7,397 nt of DNA, taken from an uncultured Bacteriovorax sp. GTDB lineage: Bacteria; Bdellovibrionota; Bacteriovoracia; Bacteriovoracales; Bacteriovoracaceae. Shown piece by piece: positions 1 to 5,516 of the stretch. Positions within the stretch are counted from its first letter, which is position 1. Each line of letters opens with the position of its first letter. The translations under genes and the position numbers were made by a program. The DNA lies in assembly GCA_946480715.1 (NCBI GenBank), contig CAMLKK010000086.1, forward strand, positions 1-7,397. Reading direction: 5' to 3'. The notes beneath the pieces were generated by a model. The model made no database searches, was not told the origin of the DNA, and saw only the letters and a list, made by a program, of their open reading frames with translations.

Positions 1-585
1 ACGAAACGTGGAAATTGCTTAGGTGTAAATTCTAAAATTTCATGGACGCAAGTTGAAGCAGGCTCGGCGATCACATGGAAATATCCTTCTTGTAACCTTA
101 TCGGTGACAATTCTGAAGGGGCCTTCTACTCAGTAGCGCTTACAAATAACTTCATGCAAGCAGACACGGGAACAAAAATGGTTCACGTGGGTAAAAATAC
201 AAAATCAACGATCATCTCAAAAGGGATCAGTGCGGAGGAATCCGAAAACAACTATCGCGGTCTCGTGAAAATCATGCCGGGAGCTACGGGTGCCCGCAAT
301 TATTCACAGTGTGATTCAATGTTGATTGGTAATAAAGCGCGCGCCAATACATTCCCGTACATTGACGTGAAAAACTCTACGGCCGTTGTTGAACACGAGG
401 CTTCGACATCGAAAATTTCAGAAGAACAATTGTTCTATCTGCAATCACGTGGTCTTTCGGAAGAAAAATGTATTTCCATGATCGTTAATGGATTTTGCAA
501 AGACGTTTTCAAAGAACTCCCTCTCGAGTTCTCAGTTGAAGCGGTTAAGTTAATTGAAATGAAATTAGAAAACTCTATAGGATAG
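1..585 (+). CDS. sufB: Fe-S cluster assembly scaffold SufB, C-terminal part (5' end outside window)
   Basis: The reading frame is open from the first base to a TAG stop, giving 194 residues with no start in the window, so this is the C-terminal part of a protein that is usually about 470-500 residues long. Recognisable SufB segments are SKISWTQVE and [10 protein letters not shown] near the left edge, then [40 protein letters not shown] and the near-terminal VNGFCKDVF. The Cys codon at 310-312 (in QCDSML) aligns, from memory, with E. coli SufB Cys405, implicated in nascent cluster assembly with a SufD histidine. SufB is the cytosolic scaffold on which clusters are built in the SufBC2D complex. 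An internal ATG at 154 begins a long subframe, but it lies inside conserved SufB sequence and is not a start. The gene ends 4 bases before sufC. Family identification is very secure; the full length cannot be judged. Confidence 0.97.
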   Translation, partial: TKRGNCLGVNSKISWTQVEAGSAITWKYPSCNLIGDNSEGAFYSVALTNNFMQADTGTKMVHVGKNTKSTIISKGISAEESENNYRGLVKIMPGATGARNYSQCDSMLIGNKARANTFPYIDVKNSTAVVEHEASTSKISEEQLFYLQSRGLSEEKCISMIVNGFCKDVFKELPLEFSVEAVKLIEMKLENSIG

Positions 586-589
586 TACA

Positions 590-1351
590 ATGATCGAAAT
601 TACAAATCTCCATGCCAGTGTAGGCGAAAAAGAAATCTTAAAAGGAATTAACTTAAAAGTTAAGGCCGGTGAAGTACACGCGATTATGGGACCCAACGGT
701 TCAGGAAAAAGTACACTTTCAAAAGTCATCGCTGGCCACCCTGCTTTCACAGTCACTGAAGGAACAATCAACTTCAAGATCAATGCAAAGGATAAAAATC
801 TCTTTGAACTCGAAGCAGATGAACGCGCTAAAAGCGGAATCTTTTTAGGCTTTCAATACCCGGTAGAAATCCCAGGTGTTTCAAACATTACATTCCTTCT
901 TGAATCGTTTAACGAAACTTGTAAGTACAATGGTGCACCGGAAATGACGATGGAAGAATTCCGTACATTTCTAAAGCCTAAACTTGAACTTTTAGAAATG
1001 AATGATTCTTTTTTAGATCGCCCGGTAAACACAGGTTTTTCTGGTGGTGAAAAAAAGAAAAATGAAATTTTACAGATGGCGGTTTTAAATCCGCGTCTTT
1101 CACTTTTAGATGAAACGGATTCTGGTCTTGATATCGATGCACTTAAGATCGTTGCTAAAGGTGTAAACGCTCTTAAAAATCGCTTCAACGCCACTATTCT
1201 CGTTACTCACTATCAGCGCTTATTAGACTACATCGTTCCTGATCATGTTCACGTTCTCTACAAAGGGAAAATTATTAAATCAGGTGGAAAAGAACTGGCA
1301 CTAGAACTTGAAGAAAAAGGTTACGAGTGGTTAACGAAGGACCACGACTAA
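590..1351 (+). CDS. sufC: SUF system ATPase SufC
   Basis: SufC is the soluble ABC-type ATPase of the SufBC2D scaffold. Its ATP-driven dimerisation reshapes SufB-SufD to allow cluster assembly; despite the fold it is not a transporter subunit. The 253 residues match the usual family length. Visible in order are the Walker A GPNGSGKST at residues 34-42, the Q-loop GFQYP (Gln89) followed by the SufC-typical VEIPGV, the signature FSGGEKKK at about 150-157 (the Lys-rich form characteristic of SufC), Walker B LSLLDE with catalytic Glu175, the D-loop SGLD at 178-181, and switch His207 in VTHYQRLLDY. The start ATG has AGGA at 579-582, seven bases upstream, overlapping the end of sufB. The stop TAA (1349-1351) is part of the sufD ribosome site. 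All catalytic motifs are intact, so the product should be active. Transcription presumably comes from a promoter upstream of sufB, outside the window. Confidence 0.97.
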   Translation: MIEITNLHASVGEKEILKGINLKVKAGEVHAIMGPNGSGKSTLSKVIAGHPAFTVTEGTINFKINAKDKNLFELEADERAKSGIFLGFQYPVEIPGVSNITFLLESFNETCKYNGAPEMTMEEFRTFLKPKLELLEMNDSFLDRPVNTGFSGGEKKKNEILQMAVLNPRLSLLDETDSGLDIDALKIVAKGVNALKNRFNATILVTHYQRLLDYIVPDHVHVLYKGKIIKSGGKELALELEEKGYEWLTKDHD

Positions 1352-1354
1352 GGA
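1350..1354 (+). promoter_or_regulatory. Ribosome binding site that fixes the sufD start
   Basis: AAGGA sits five bases upstream of the ATG at 1360 and shares two bases with the sufC stop codon. It supports the ATG start over the in-frame GTG at 1327, which lies inside the sufC coding sequence and has no comparable site before it. Confidence 0.75.
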
Positions 1355-1359
1355 CCCAA

Positions 1360-2625
1360 ATGGAAAATTTACTTACGCAAGAATTGATAAAAAATAGCGC
1401 TGAAGTCATGAAGCTCACAACTGAGTTGGGAGCAAGCTATCAGTCAGCAATGGAAGACGCTCTAAACGTTTTCAAAGGCCGTGGATTACCTTCAAAGAAA
1501 CATGAAGACTGGCGATATACAAATATTGCGAAAGTTCTCTCTCCCCGCTTTTATGCTCGTCAGAGTGAAATCGTGCACGACATTCCGAAAGAAGTTATTG
1601 ATCAACGTGGTTTTATCGTTTTTAACAACGGTATTTTTAATCGTTTTCAATCAGTCCTTCCTGAAGGGGTGAGCTTAGATCAACTTCGCCCGACAAATGA
1701 CTTTTTTGATGCTTTTGATGCGCTCAATTTTGCTACGGCCATGAGCCCACTGTTTTTAAGAATCAAAAAAAATACGGTTCTCGACTTCCCTATTACAATT
1801 GTTCGTCTTGTAGATGAAGCAGGAGTGAACAAAATCGTATCTCCCCGCTTAACAATTGTCGCTGAGCCATTTGCAAAAGTTTCTATTGCTGAAATTTTTA
1901 GTTCTAAACAGAATAATCTTTTCCAATATACAACGAACGCTTCTACGACTTTTGAACTTAAAGACGGCGCTCAAGTTGAACATGTTAAAATTCAGGCAGA
2001 AGCCTTTGAAGCGACTCACGTCGGTCTTACTCGAGCTCTCGTCTTAAAAAATGCCAATTTTAAATCAATGACAATTGATTTAGGGATTAAAACTTCACGC
2101 GACAATATCGAAGTTCGTTTATTGGAAGCGGGAGCAGAATCACAAGTGAATGGTCTGTTTGCTTTGAAAAAAAGCGAACACGCCGATGTCTTCTCTCATA
2201 TCGACCACGCTGCTGCCCACACGAATTCAACTCAACTTTTTAAAGGTATTCTCGCGGGTGAATCGCACGGTGCTTTTACCGGTAAAATCGTAGTGGCAAA
2301 AGATTCTCAGCTGATTAACTCAGAACAGTTGAATAAAAATTTACTTCTTTCAAAGCGCGCTCATATTGATACTCGTCCACAACTTCTCGTTGCAGCTGAT
2401 GATGTTAAATGTGCTCACGGAGCTACAATTGGTCAGCTTTCGGCAGAAGAAGAATTTTATCTTGAAAGTCGTGGGATCAAAAAGGCGAAAGCACGTGAAA
2501 TGCTCTGCCATGGGTTCGCTGCTGATGTACTTTTTAAAATTGATGATCTTGCCATTAGAAATAAAGCAGAAGCATTTCTTTCTGAACGTTTTCTTTCTTC
2601 AGCTCTGGTAACGGAGGAAGCATGA
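1360..2625 (+). CDS. sufD: Fe-S cluster assembly protein SufD
   Basis: SufD is the SufB paralogue that pairs with it and with two SufC subunits in the cytosolic scaffold complex. From the ATG at 1360 the protein has 421 residues, normal for SufD. The N-terminal region carries the family's HEDWRYTN segment (48-55). The beta-helical core ends in GILAGESHGAFTGKI (about 296-310), the NxxLLLS segment (327-331), TRPQLLV (338-344) and DDVKCAHGATIG (347-358). His353 in CAHG aligns, from memory, with E. coli SufD His360, proposed to act with a SufB cysteine at the cluster-forming site. The C-terminal FYLESRGI...EMLCHGFAADV parallels the SufB end, as expected of paralogues. A GTG 11 codons upstream would extend the protein into sufC and is not preferred. 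The TGA stop overlaps the sufS ATG (ATGA), which suggests translational coupling. Confidence 0.96.
   Translation: MENLLTQELIKNSAEVMKLTTELGASYQSAMEDALNVFKGRGLPSKKHEDWRYTNIAKVLSPRFYARQSEIVHDIPKEVIDQRGFIVFNNGIFNRFQSVLPEGVSLDQLRPTNDFFDAFDALNFATAMSPLFLRIKKNTVLDFPITIVRLVDEAGVNKIVSPRLTIVAEPFAKVSIAEIFSSKQNNLFQYTTNASTTFELKDGAQVEHVKIQAEAFEATHVGLTRALVLKNANFKSMTIDLGIKTSRDNIEVRLLEAGAESQVNGLFALKKSEHADVFSHIDHAAAHTNSTQLFKGILAGESHGAFTGKIVVAKDSQLINSEQLNKNLLLSKRAHIDTRPQLLVAADDVKCAHGATIGQLSAEEEFYLESRGIKKAKAREMLCHGFAADVLFKIDDLAIRNKAEAFLSERFLSSALVTEEA
2613..2617 (+). promoter_or_regulatory. Strong ribosome binding site for sufS
   Basis: GGAGG lies four bases before the sufS ATG at 2622, inside the last codons of sufD. 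Together with the ATGA stop/start overlap it suggests that the same ribosomes can continue from sufD into sufS. Confidence 0.75.
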
Positions 2626-3845
2626 AAGATTTAAACTTAAAACAAATCAGAGAAGACTTCCCACAATTGCATACAAAAATTAATGGAAAAGATCTCGTGT
2701 ATCTGGATAACGCTGCCACAACTTTGAAGCCTAAAGTTGTGATTGATTCTATGACTCATTATCTGAGTCATGAGGTCGCAAACGTTCACCGTGGAGTTCA
2801 CACTCTCTCTGAACAAGGCACTCGTTATTTTGAAGAAACACGAATTGCTGTTCAAAAGCTAATCAATGCTGAACACGCGCACGAAGTGATTTATACTAAA
2901 GGCACGACAGACGCTATCAATCTTCTCGCCTATTCATTTGGCGAAAAGTTCGTTTCTGCCGGCGATGAAATCATCCTCTCTGGCATGGAACATCACTCGA
3001 ATATTGTTCCTTGGCAAATGATGGCCCAGAAAAAAGGTGCCACTATCAAAGTTATCCCGATCAATGATCGCGGAGAATTGATGATGGATGATTATAAAAA
3101 AATGCTTTCGCCTAAGACGAAACTTGTGGCGATCGTGCATATCTCAAATACATTAGGAACCGTAAATCCTGTTAAAGAGATCACACAACTCGCTCACGCT
3201 GTTGGTGCGAAAGTTTGTGTGGATGCGGCTCAATCAATTGCTCACCAGAAAATTGATGTGCAGGAACTTGGCTGCGACTTCCTCGTCTTCTCAGCTCATA
3301 AAATGTATGGGCCGAATGCTCTTGGTTTTCTTTATGGAAAAGAAGCACTGTTAAATGAAATGCCACCTTATCAAGGCGGCGGCTCAATGATTTCGGAAGT
3401 GAGTTTCGAAAACACAACATACAATGTTCTTCCGAATAAATTTGAAGCAGGTACTCCGGCCATTGCTGAAGTCATCGCGTTTAAAGCAGCGATTGATTAT
3501 GTAGAAGGTCTTGGTTTTGATTCCATCAAAGCTTACGAAGATAAATTACTCGCTTATGCGACTGAAAAACTAAAAACTATTGAAGGTGTACGCCTTATCG
3601 GTGAAGCGGCAGATAAGTCTGGTGTTCTTTCATTTGTAATTGAAGGTGTTCACCCTCACGACTTGGGAACACTTTTAGATAAACAAGGTGTGGCGATACG
3701 AACAGGACATCACTGTACACAGCCTCTCATGAAACGCTTTGGCATCTCTGCTTGTGCTCGAGCATCGTTTACTTTTTATAATACTGTAGAAGAAATTGAT
3801 ACTTTGATCGCTGCTATAAAAAAGGCCCGCGATTTTCTTGCTTAA
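2622..3845 (+). CDS. sufS: Cysteine desulfurase SufS (group II, PLP-dependent)
   Basis: This cytosolic enzyme removes sulfur from L-cysteine as an enzyme-bound persulfide, yielding alanine, and feeds the SufBCD scaffold. The 407 residues equal the usual SufS length. Visible features are VYLDNAATT at 27-34, the HH pair at 124-125 in GMEHHSNIVPW (the second stacks on the cofactor), VDAAQS (200-205) with Asp201 and Gln204, the PLP lysine Lys227 in SAHKMYGP, and the active-site Cys365 in RTGHHCTQP. The short loop around that cysteine and the HHCTQP form indicate the SufS/CsdA group (II) rather than IscS/NifS (I). The C-terminal CARASFTFYNT is also typical. The gene overlaps sufD by four bases and ends nine bases before nfu. 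Enzymes of this group usually need SufE or SufU to accept the persulfide; neither is in the window. All catalytic residues are present. Confidence 0.97.
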   Translation: MKDLNLKQIREDFPQLHTKINGKDLVYLDNAATTLKPKVVIDSMTHYLSHEVANVHRGVHTLSEQGTRYFEETRIAVQKLINAEHAHEVIYTKGTTDAINLLAYSFGEKFVSAGDEIILSGMEHHSNIVPWQMMAQKKGATIKVIPINDRGELMMDDYKKMLSPKTKLVAIVHISNTLGTVNPVKEITQLAHAVGAKVCVDAAQSIAHQKIDVQELGCDFLVFSAHKMYGPNALGFLYGKEALLNEMPPYQGGGSMISEVSFENTTYNVLPNKFEAGTPAIAEVIAFKAAIDYVEGLGFDSIKAYEDKLLAYATEKLKTIEGVRLIGEAADKSGVLSFVIEGVHPHDLGTLLDKQGVAIRTGHHCTQPLMKRFGISACARASFTFYNTVEEIDTLIAAIKKARDFLA

Positions 3846-3854
3846 GGAATATTT

Positions 3855-4433
3855 ATGAACGAACAAGAAAAAATTGAAATTGATATTGATATTCAACCCA
3901 CTCCAAACCCGAATGCACTTAAGTTCATTCTCAATGTGCCGGTAAAAAACCAGGGGAATTCTACTTACAGAACTCCTTCTGAATGCGGAGAAAATAAATT
4001 AGCTCAAGAGCTCTTCAAAATTCGTGGCATCGATCAACTGCACTTTTTTGAAAACGTCATTGCTGTCACAAAATTTTCTTATGAAGACTGGAACACAGTT
4101 GAAGTGGCGATTTCAAAAACGTTGATGGAGTTCATGCCAACTCACGATGCAGACTATAACGATCCAAATCCTGAAGCAGAACGCAGAAAAAATCTTTCTC
4201 CTGAGCTGCAACAGATTGAACACATTCTTGATAAGACGATTCGCCCAGGTCTTCAAGGAGACGGTGGTGATATCCAAGCACTCTCGTACCAAGACAACAT
4301 TTTGATGGTTAAATACCAAGGTGCTTGCGGGACTTGTCCTTCTTCAGCGACGGGAACACTCGAAGCGATTAAGGCCATTCTTCGTGATGAACTCAATCCA
4401 GAAATTGAAGTTTATATCGCTCCGGAGTTCTAG
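3855..4433 (+). CDS. Nfu-type Fe-S cluster carrier with N-terminal Nfu_N domain
   Basis: The 192-residue protein has two recognisable domains. Residues about 11-95 form an Nfu_N-type domain, shown by QPTPNPNALKF near the start and by FFENVIAVTK further on. Residues about 115-190 form the NifU-like C-terminal domain, with RPGLQGDGGDI and the cluster-binding CGTC (Cys158, Cys161) in GACGTCPSS. The linker at about 98-115 is charged and rich in Asp, Glu, Asn and Pro. Nfu proteins of this architecture bind a 4Fe-4S cluster between two subunits and pass it to target apoproteins; this is the same layout as mitochondrial NFU1 and many bacterial Nfu proteins. It differs from nitrogen-fixation NifU, whose N-terminal scaffold domain is of the IscU type. 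The ATG at 3855 has AAGGA at 3844-3848, and the gene follows sufS by nine bases, so it should be the last gene of the suf transcript. I leave the symbol blank because several names are used (nfu, nfuA-like, nifU). Confidence 0.92.
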   Translation: MNEQEKIEIDIDIQPTPNPNALKFILNVPVKNQGNSTYRTPSECGENKLAQELFKIRGIDQLHFFENVIAVTKFSYEDWNTVEVAISKTLMEFMPTHDADYNDPNPEAERRKNLSPELQQIEHILDKTIRPGLQGDGGDIQALSYQDNILMVKYQGACGTCPSSATGTLEAIKAILRDELNPEIEVYIAPEF

Positions 4434-4440
4434 ATATTTC

Positions 4441-4456
4441 TCCATAATTCCATAAT
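4441..4456 (+). repeat. Perfect tandem 8-bp repeat (TCCATAAT twice)
   Basis: TCCATAAT at 4441-4448 is repeated immediately at 4449-4456, just after the nfu stop. It is too short to assign a role. It could be chance, polymerase slippage, or half-sites for a protein. I find no convincing intrinsic terminator between 4434 and 4490 for the suf transcript; the only hairpin seen is AT-rich (TCTTTT 4470-4475 with AAAAGA 4480-4485) and lacks a T tract. Confidence 0.5.
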
Positions 4457-4489
4457 CTTAAAGGGTGGATCTTTTTACCAAAAGAAAAG

Positions 4490-4507
4490 AGTTTGACATC
4501 TCAAACT
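4490..4507. promoter_or_regulatory. Perfect dyad, candidate repressor operator
   Basis: AGTTTGA (4490-4496) and TCAAACT (4501-4507) are perfect 7-bp inverted arms around CATC, with one more complementary pair (4488/4509) after a single mismatch. The dyad covers the TTGACA box at 4493-4498, the position expected of an operator. The four-base spacer does not fit CRP or FNR sites, which have longer spacers between comparable half-sites. No regulator gene lies in the window, so the binding protein is unknown. Confidence 0.45.
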
Positions 4508-4520
4508 TTGGTATTAAGAT
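4493..4520 (+). promoter_or_regulatory. Candidate sigma-70-type promoter for the 49-codon ORF
   Basis: A consensus -35 TTGACA (4493-4498) is followed after 16 bases by TAAGAT (4515-4520), a 4-of-6 match to TATAAT. A start of transcription about seven bases later would fall near 4527, on the AGGAGG ribosome site, leaving a leader of only about 12 bases. That is unusually short and is the main reason for caution. The -35 box lies inside the dyad at 4490-4507. Confidence 0.45.
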
Positions 4521-4526
4521 ATAAAC

Positions 4527-4532
4527 AGGAGG
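4527..4532 (+). promoter_or_regulatory. Consensus ribosome binding site of the 49-codon ORF
   Basis: AGGAGG is a full match to the Shine-Dalgarno core, six bases before the ATG at 4539. It is among the best sites in the window and is the main evidence that the short ORF is translated. Confidence 0.75.
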
Positions 4533-4538
4533 ATCTTT

Positions 4539-4688
4539 ATGATCGTTCAAAACTGTCACCCTCTGTTAGTCATCATCTCTAAAATCGAATCGCTTATTTC
4601 GGAGCAGAAGGCCCGTCACCCGGAGCTTACTGATGAAGAAATACTTACTCTCCTCACTAAAAAATTCTCAGAAGAAAATCGTCTTTAA
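4539..4688 (+). CDS. Small protein of unknown function, 49 residues
   Basis: I do not recognise this protein. The ORF runs from ATG 4539 to TAA 4686-4688, begins MIVQNCHPLLVII and ends KKFSEENRL. Support for translation comes from the consensus AGGAGG six bases upstream, the TTGACA promoter-like box before that, and a protein-like composition. There is a hydrophobic stretch at about 8-13 (PLLVII), then a charged, probably helical segment, a HPELTDEEIL motif-like turn at 27-36, and a Lys/Glu-rich end. It is too short and too weakly hydrophobic for a membrane segment and has no signal peptide. Its length and helical charge pattern recall small regulatory or accessory proteins, but no named family fits. 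Two RNA pairings overlap its codons, so it could instead be a leader peptide whose translation controls RNA folding. It stands alone: nfu ends 105 bases upstream and the next gene starts 187 bases downstream. Confidence 0.6.
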   Translation: MIVQNCHPLLVIISKIESLISEQKARHPELTDEEILTLLTKKFSEENRL

Positions 4689-4699
4689 CTAACAGAGGG
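4559..4699 (+). repeat. 12-bp long-range inverted repeat around the small ORF
   Basis: CCCTCTGTTAGT (4559-4570, within codons 7-11 of the small ORF) is exactly reverse-complementary to ACTAACAGAGGG (4688-4699, starting on the last base of its stop codon). The arms are 117 bases apart. The right arm is followed by AAC and six T (4703-4708), so as RNA the folded form resembles a terminator stem with a very large loop. A perfect 12-base match at this distance is unlikely by chance but not impossible. Confidence 0.5.
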
Positions 4700-4717
4700 A
4701 ACTTTTTTCTGAGAGTT
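4663..4717 (+). other. 15-bp RNA stem overlapping the 3' end of the small ORF
   Basis: As + strand RNA, bases 4663-4677 pair continuously with 4703-4717: 15 pairs, two of them G-U (4665/4715 and 4674/4706), with a 25-base loop. The 5' arm lies in codons about 42-47 of the small ORF. The 3' arm contains the six-T run at 4703-4708. The loop contains the whole right arm (4688-4699) of the 12-bp inverted repeat, so the two pairings either form a pseudoknot or exclude each other. A protein-coding explanation for the complementarity is not obvious. Confidence 0.5.
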
Positions 4718-4760
4718 CTACTCAACTACACTTCTTAACTATCCAAGAAAGTTACATTCG

Positions 4761-4806
4761 GTCCAAAAAGTTTTTTTCGGACAGGAATTGTTCCTAACAT
4801 TTTTTT
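4761..4806 (+). terminator. Two short hairpins and a T tract, possible terminator
   Basis: GTCC (4761-4764) plus A residues pairs with T residues plus GGAC (4779-4782), leaving C4778 bulged. A second perfect 5-bp hairpin, AGGAA-TTG-TTCCT, follows at 4783-4795, then AACA and seven T (4800-4806). The order fits an intrinsic terminator for the small-ORF transcript, but the second stem is short and the T tract starts four bases after it, so the call is weak. The 4807-4863 stretch contains a possible -10 (TGTAAT, 4820-4825) for the next gene, with no good -35 at the right spacing. Confidence 0.3.
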
Positions 4807-4863
4807 ATTTCAAAGCCGATGTAATCAAAAAACATGTCCACGATAGAAAGACATCCGTCACAC

Positions 4864-4869
4864 AAGGAG
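4864..4869 (+). promoter_or_regulatory. Ribosome binding site that fixes the lipoprotein start
   Basis: AAGGAG lies six bases before ATG 4876. The in-frame ATG at 4834 has no such site and would put 14 extra hydrophilic residues ahead of the signal peptide. Confidence 0.8.
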
Positions 4870-4875
4870 ACACCT

Positions 4876-5511
4876 ATGTTCAATTGGAAAAAAACTTTCC
4901 TCACAATCGCTGCTGCTTCATCACTTTTCTTCGCAACTTCATGCGGACAAAACGACACATCAAACATCGAAATTGCTGGTGTTAAAGGACCAACTGTTAG
5001 TCTTCTTCAAGACAATATGTTGATCTCTCTCGTTTTCGAAAATGTTCAACTTGATGGTGGACTTCGTTACAACATTCCAAAGTATAAATATTCTTACCTT
5101 GAAATCTCTCCTGATCTTCAGTCAAACGGAACTCTTATGAGTATCTCTGTTTCACTTAAAGATATCATGGAAGGTGGACTTGAAGCTCAAGAGCCACAAA
5201 AACTTCCAGGTGGACGTAACCTTCCAGGTGTAGCTTCAGGATCACTTCCAGCTGTAGCATTCTCAATTGAAAAATTCCACAACATGTCTTTCTACCTTGG
5301 TAAGGAAAACTTCGGTATCTTCATCCCAGCTGAACTAGGTGTTGATGGAGCAATCGCTTCTTTCAGATACTACGTTAACCAAAAACGTGCTGGAACAATC
5401 TCAGTTGTTGGTAAAGATCAAAACGGTGAAAACTCTGGAATCCTTCTTATGTTAGATATGAAGGGTGCGATCAAGACTCAACTTAAAAACGTATATAAAA
5501 AATACAACTAA
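4876..5511 (+). CDS. Predicted lipoprotein of unknown function, 211 residues
   Basis: I recognise a lipoprotein signal but no family. From ATG 4876 the protein starts MFNWKK (positive n-region), has a hydrophobic core at about 7-19, and then ATSC with the candidate lipidated Cys23; the -3 residue is Ala rather than the more usual Leu. The residue after Cys is Gly, not Asp, so by the enterobacterial Lol rule it would go to the outer membrane. The mature part has no further membrane segment and alternates short hydrophobic runs with Gly, Asn and Asp turns, suggesting a beta-rich fold. Residues about 110-127 hold three spaced LP motifs (LPGG, LPGV, LPAV). Codon choice is strongly restricted (CTT for Leu, AAC for Asn, GGT/GGA for Gly, TTC for Phe), unlike the flanking genes, which suggests high expression. 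The stop is five bases from the stop of the convergent transporter gene. Function unknown; a structural or surface role is only a guess. Confidence 0.85.
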   Translation: MFNWKKTFLTIAAASSLFFATSCGQNDTSNIEIAGVKGPTVSLLQDNMLISLVFENVQLDGGLRYNIPKYKYSYLEISPDLQSNGTLMSISVSLKDIMEGGLEAQEPQKLPGGRNLPGVASGSLPAVAFSIEKFHNMSFYLGKENFGIFIPAELGVDGAIASFRYYVNQKRAGTISVVGKDQNGENSGILLMLDMKGAIKTQLKNVYKKYN

Positions 5512-5516
5512 GCTTT

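Noticed and set aside
154..585. A separate 143-residue gene starting at ATG 154
   Set aside because: The frame is open to the window edge and the upstream residues are conserved SufB sequence, so it is one partial gene.
1048..1063. A-rich run in sufC that might cause programmed frameshifting
   Set aside because: It encodes the family-conserved GGEKKKNE signature, and the frame continues to full SufC length.
1327..1359. GTG at 1327 as the sufD start (432 residues)
   Set aside because: It lies within sufC, has no good ribosome site, and the added 11 residues match nothing in SufD. ATG 1360 has AAGGA at proper spacing.
4490..4507. CRP or FNR site
   Set aside because: The half-sites are separated by four bases, shorter than the six between comparable TTGA/TCAA or TGTGA/TCACA cores, and the flanking bases do not fit.
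4539..4688. Spo0E-like identity for the 49-residue protein
   Set aside because: Only length and charge pattern are similar; the conserved Spo0E SQxLD-type motif is not seen.
4834..4875. ATG at 4834 as the lipoprotein start (225 residues)
   Set aside because: It would put 14 hydrophilic residues before the signal peptide and lacks a ribosome site; ATG 4876 has AAGGAG six bases upstream.
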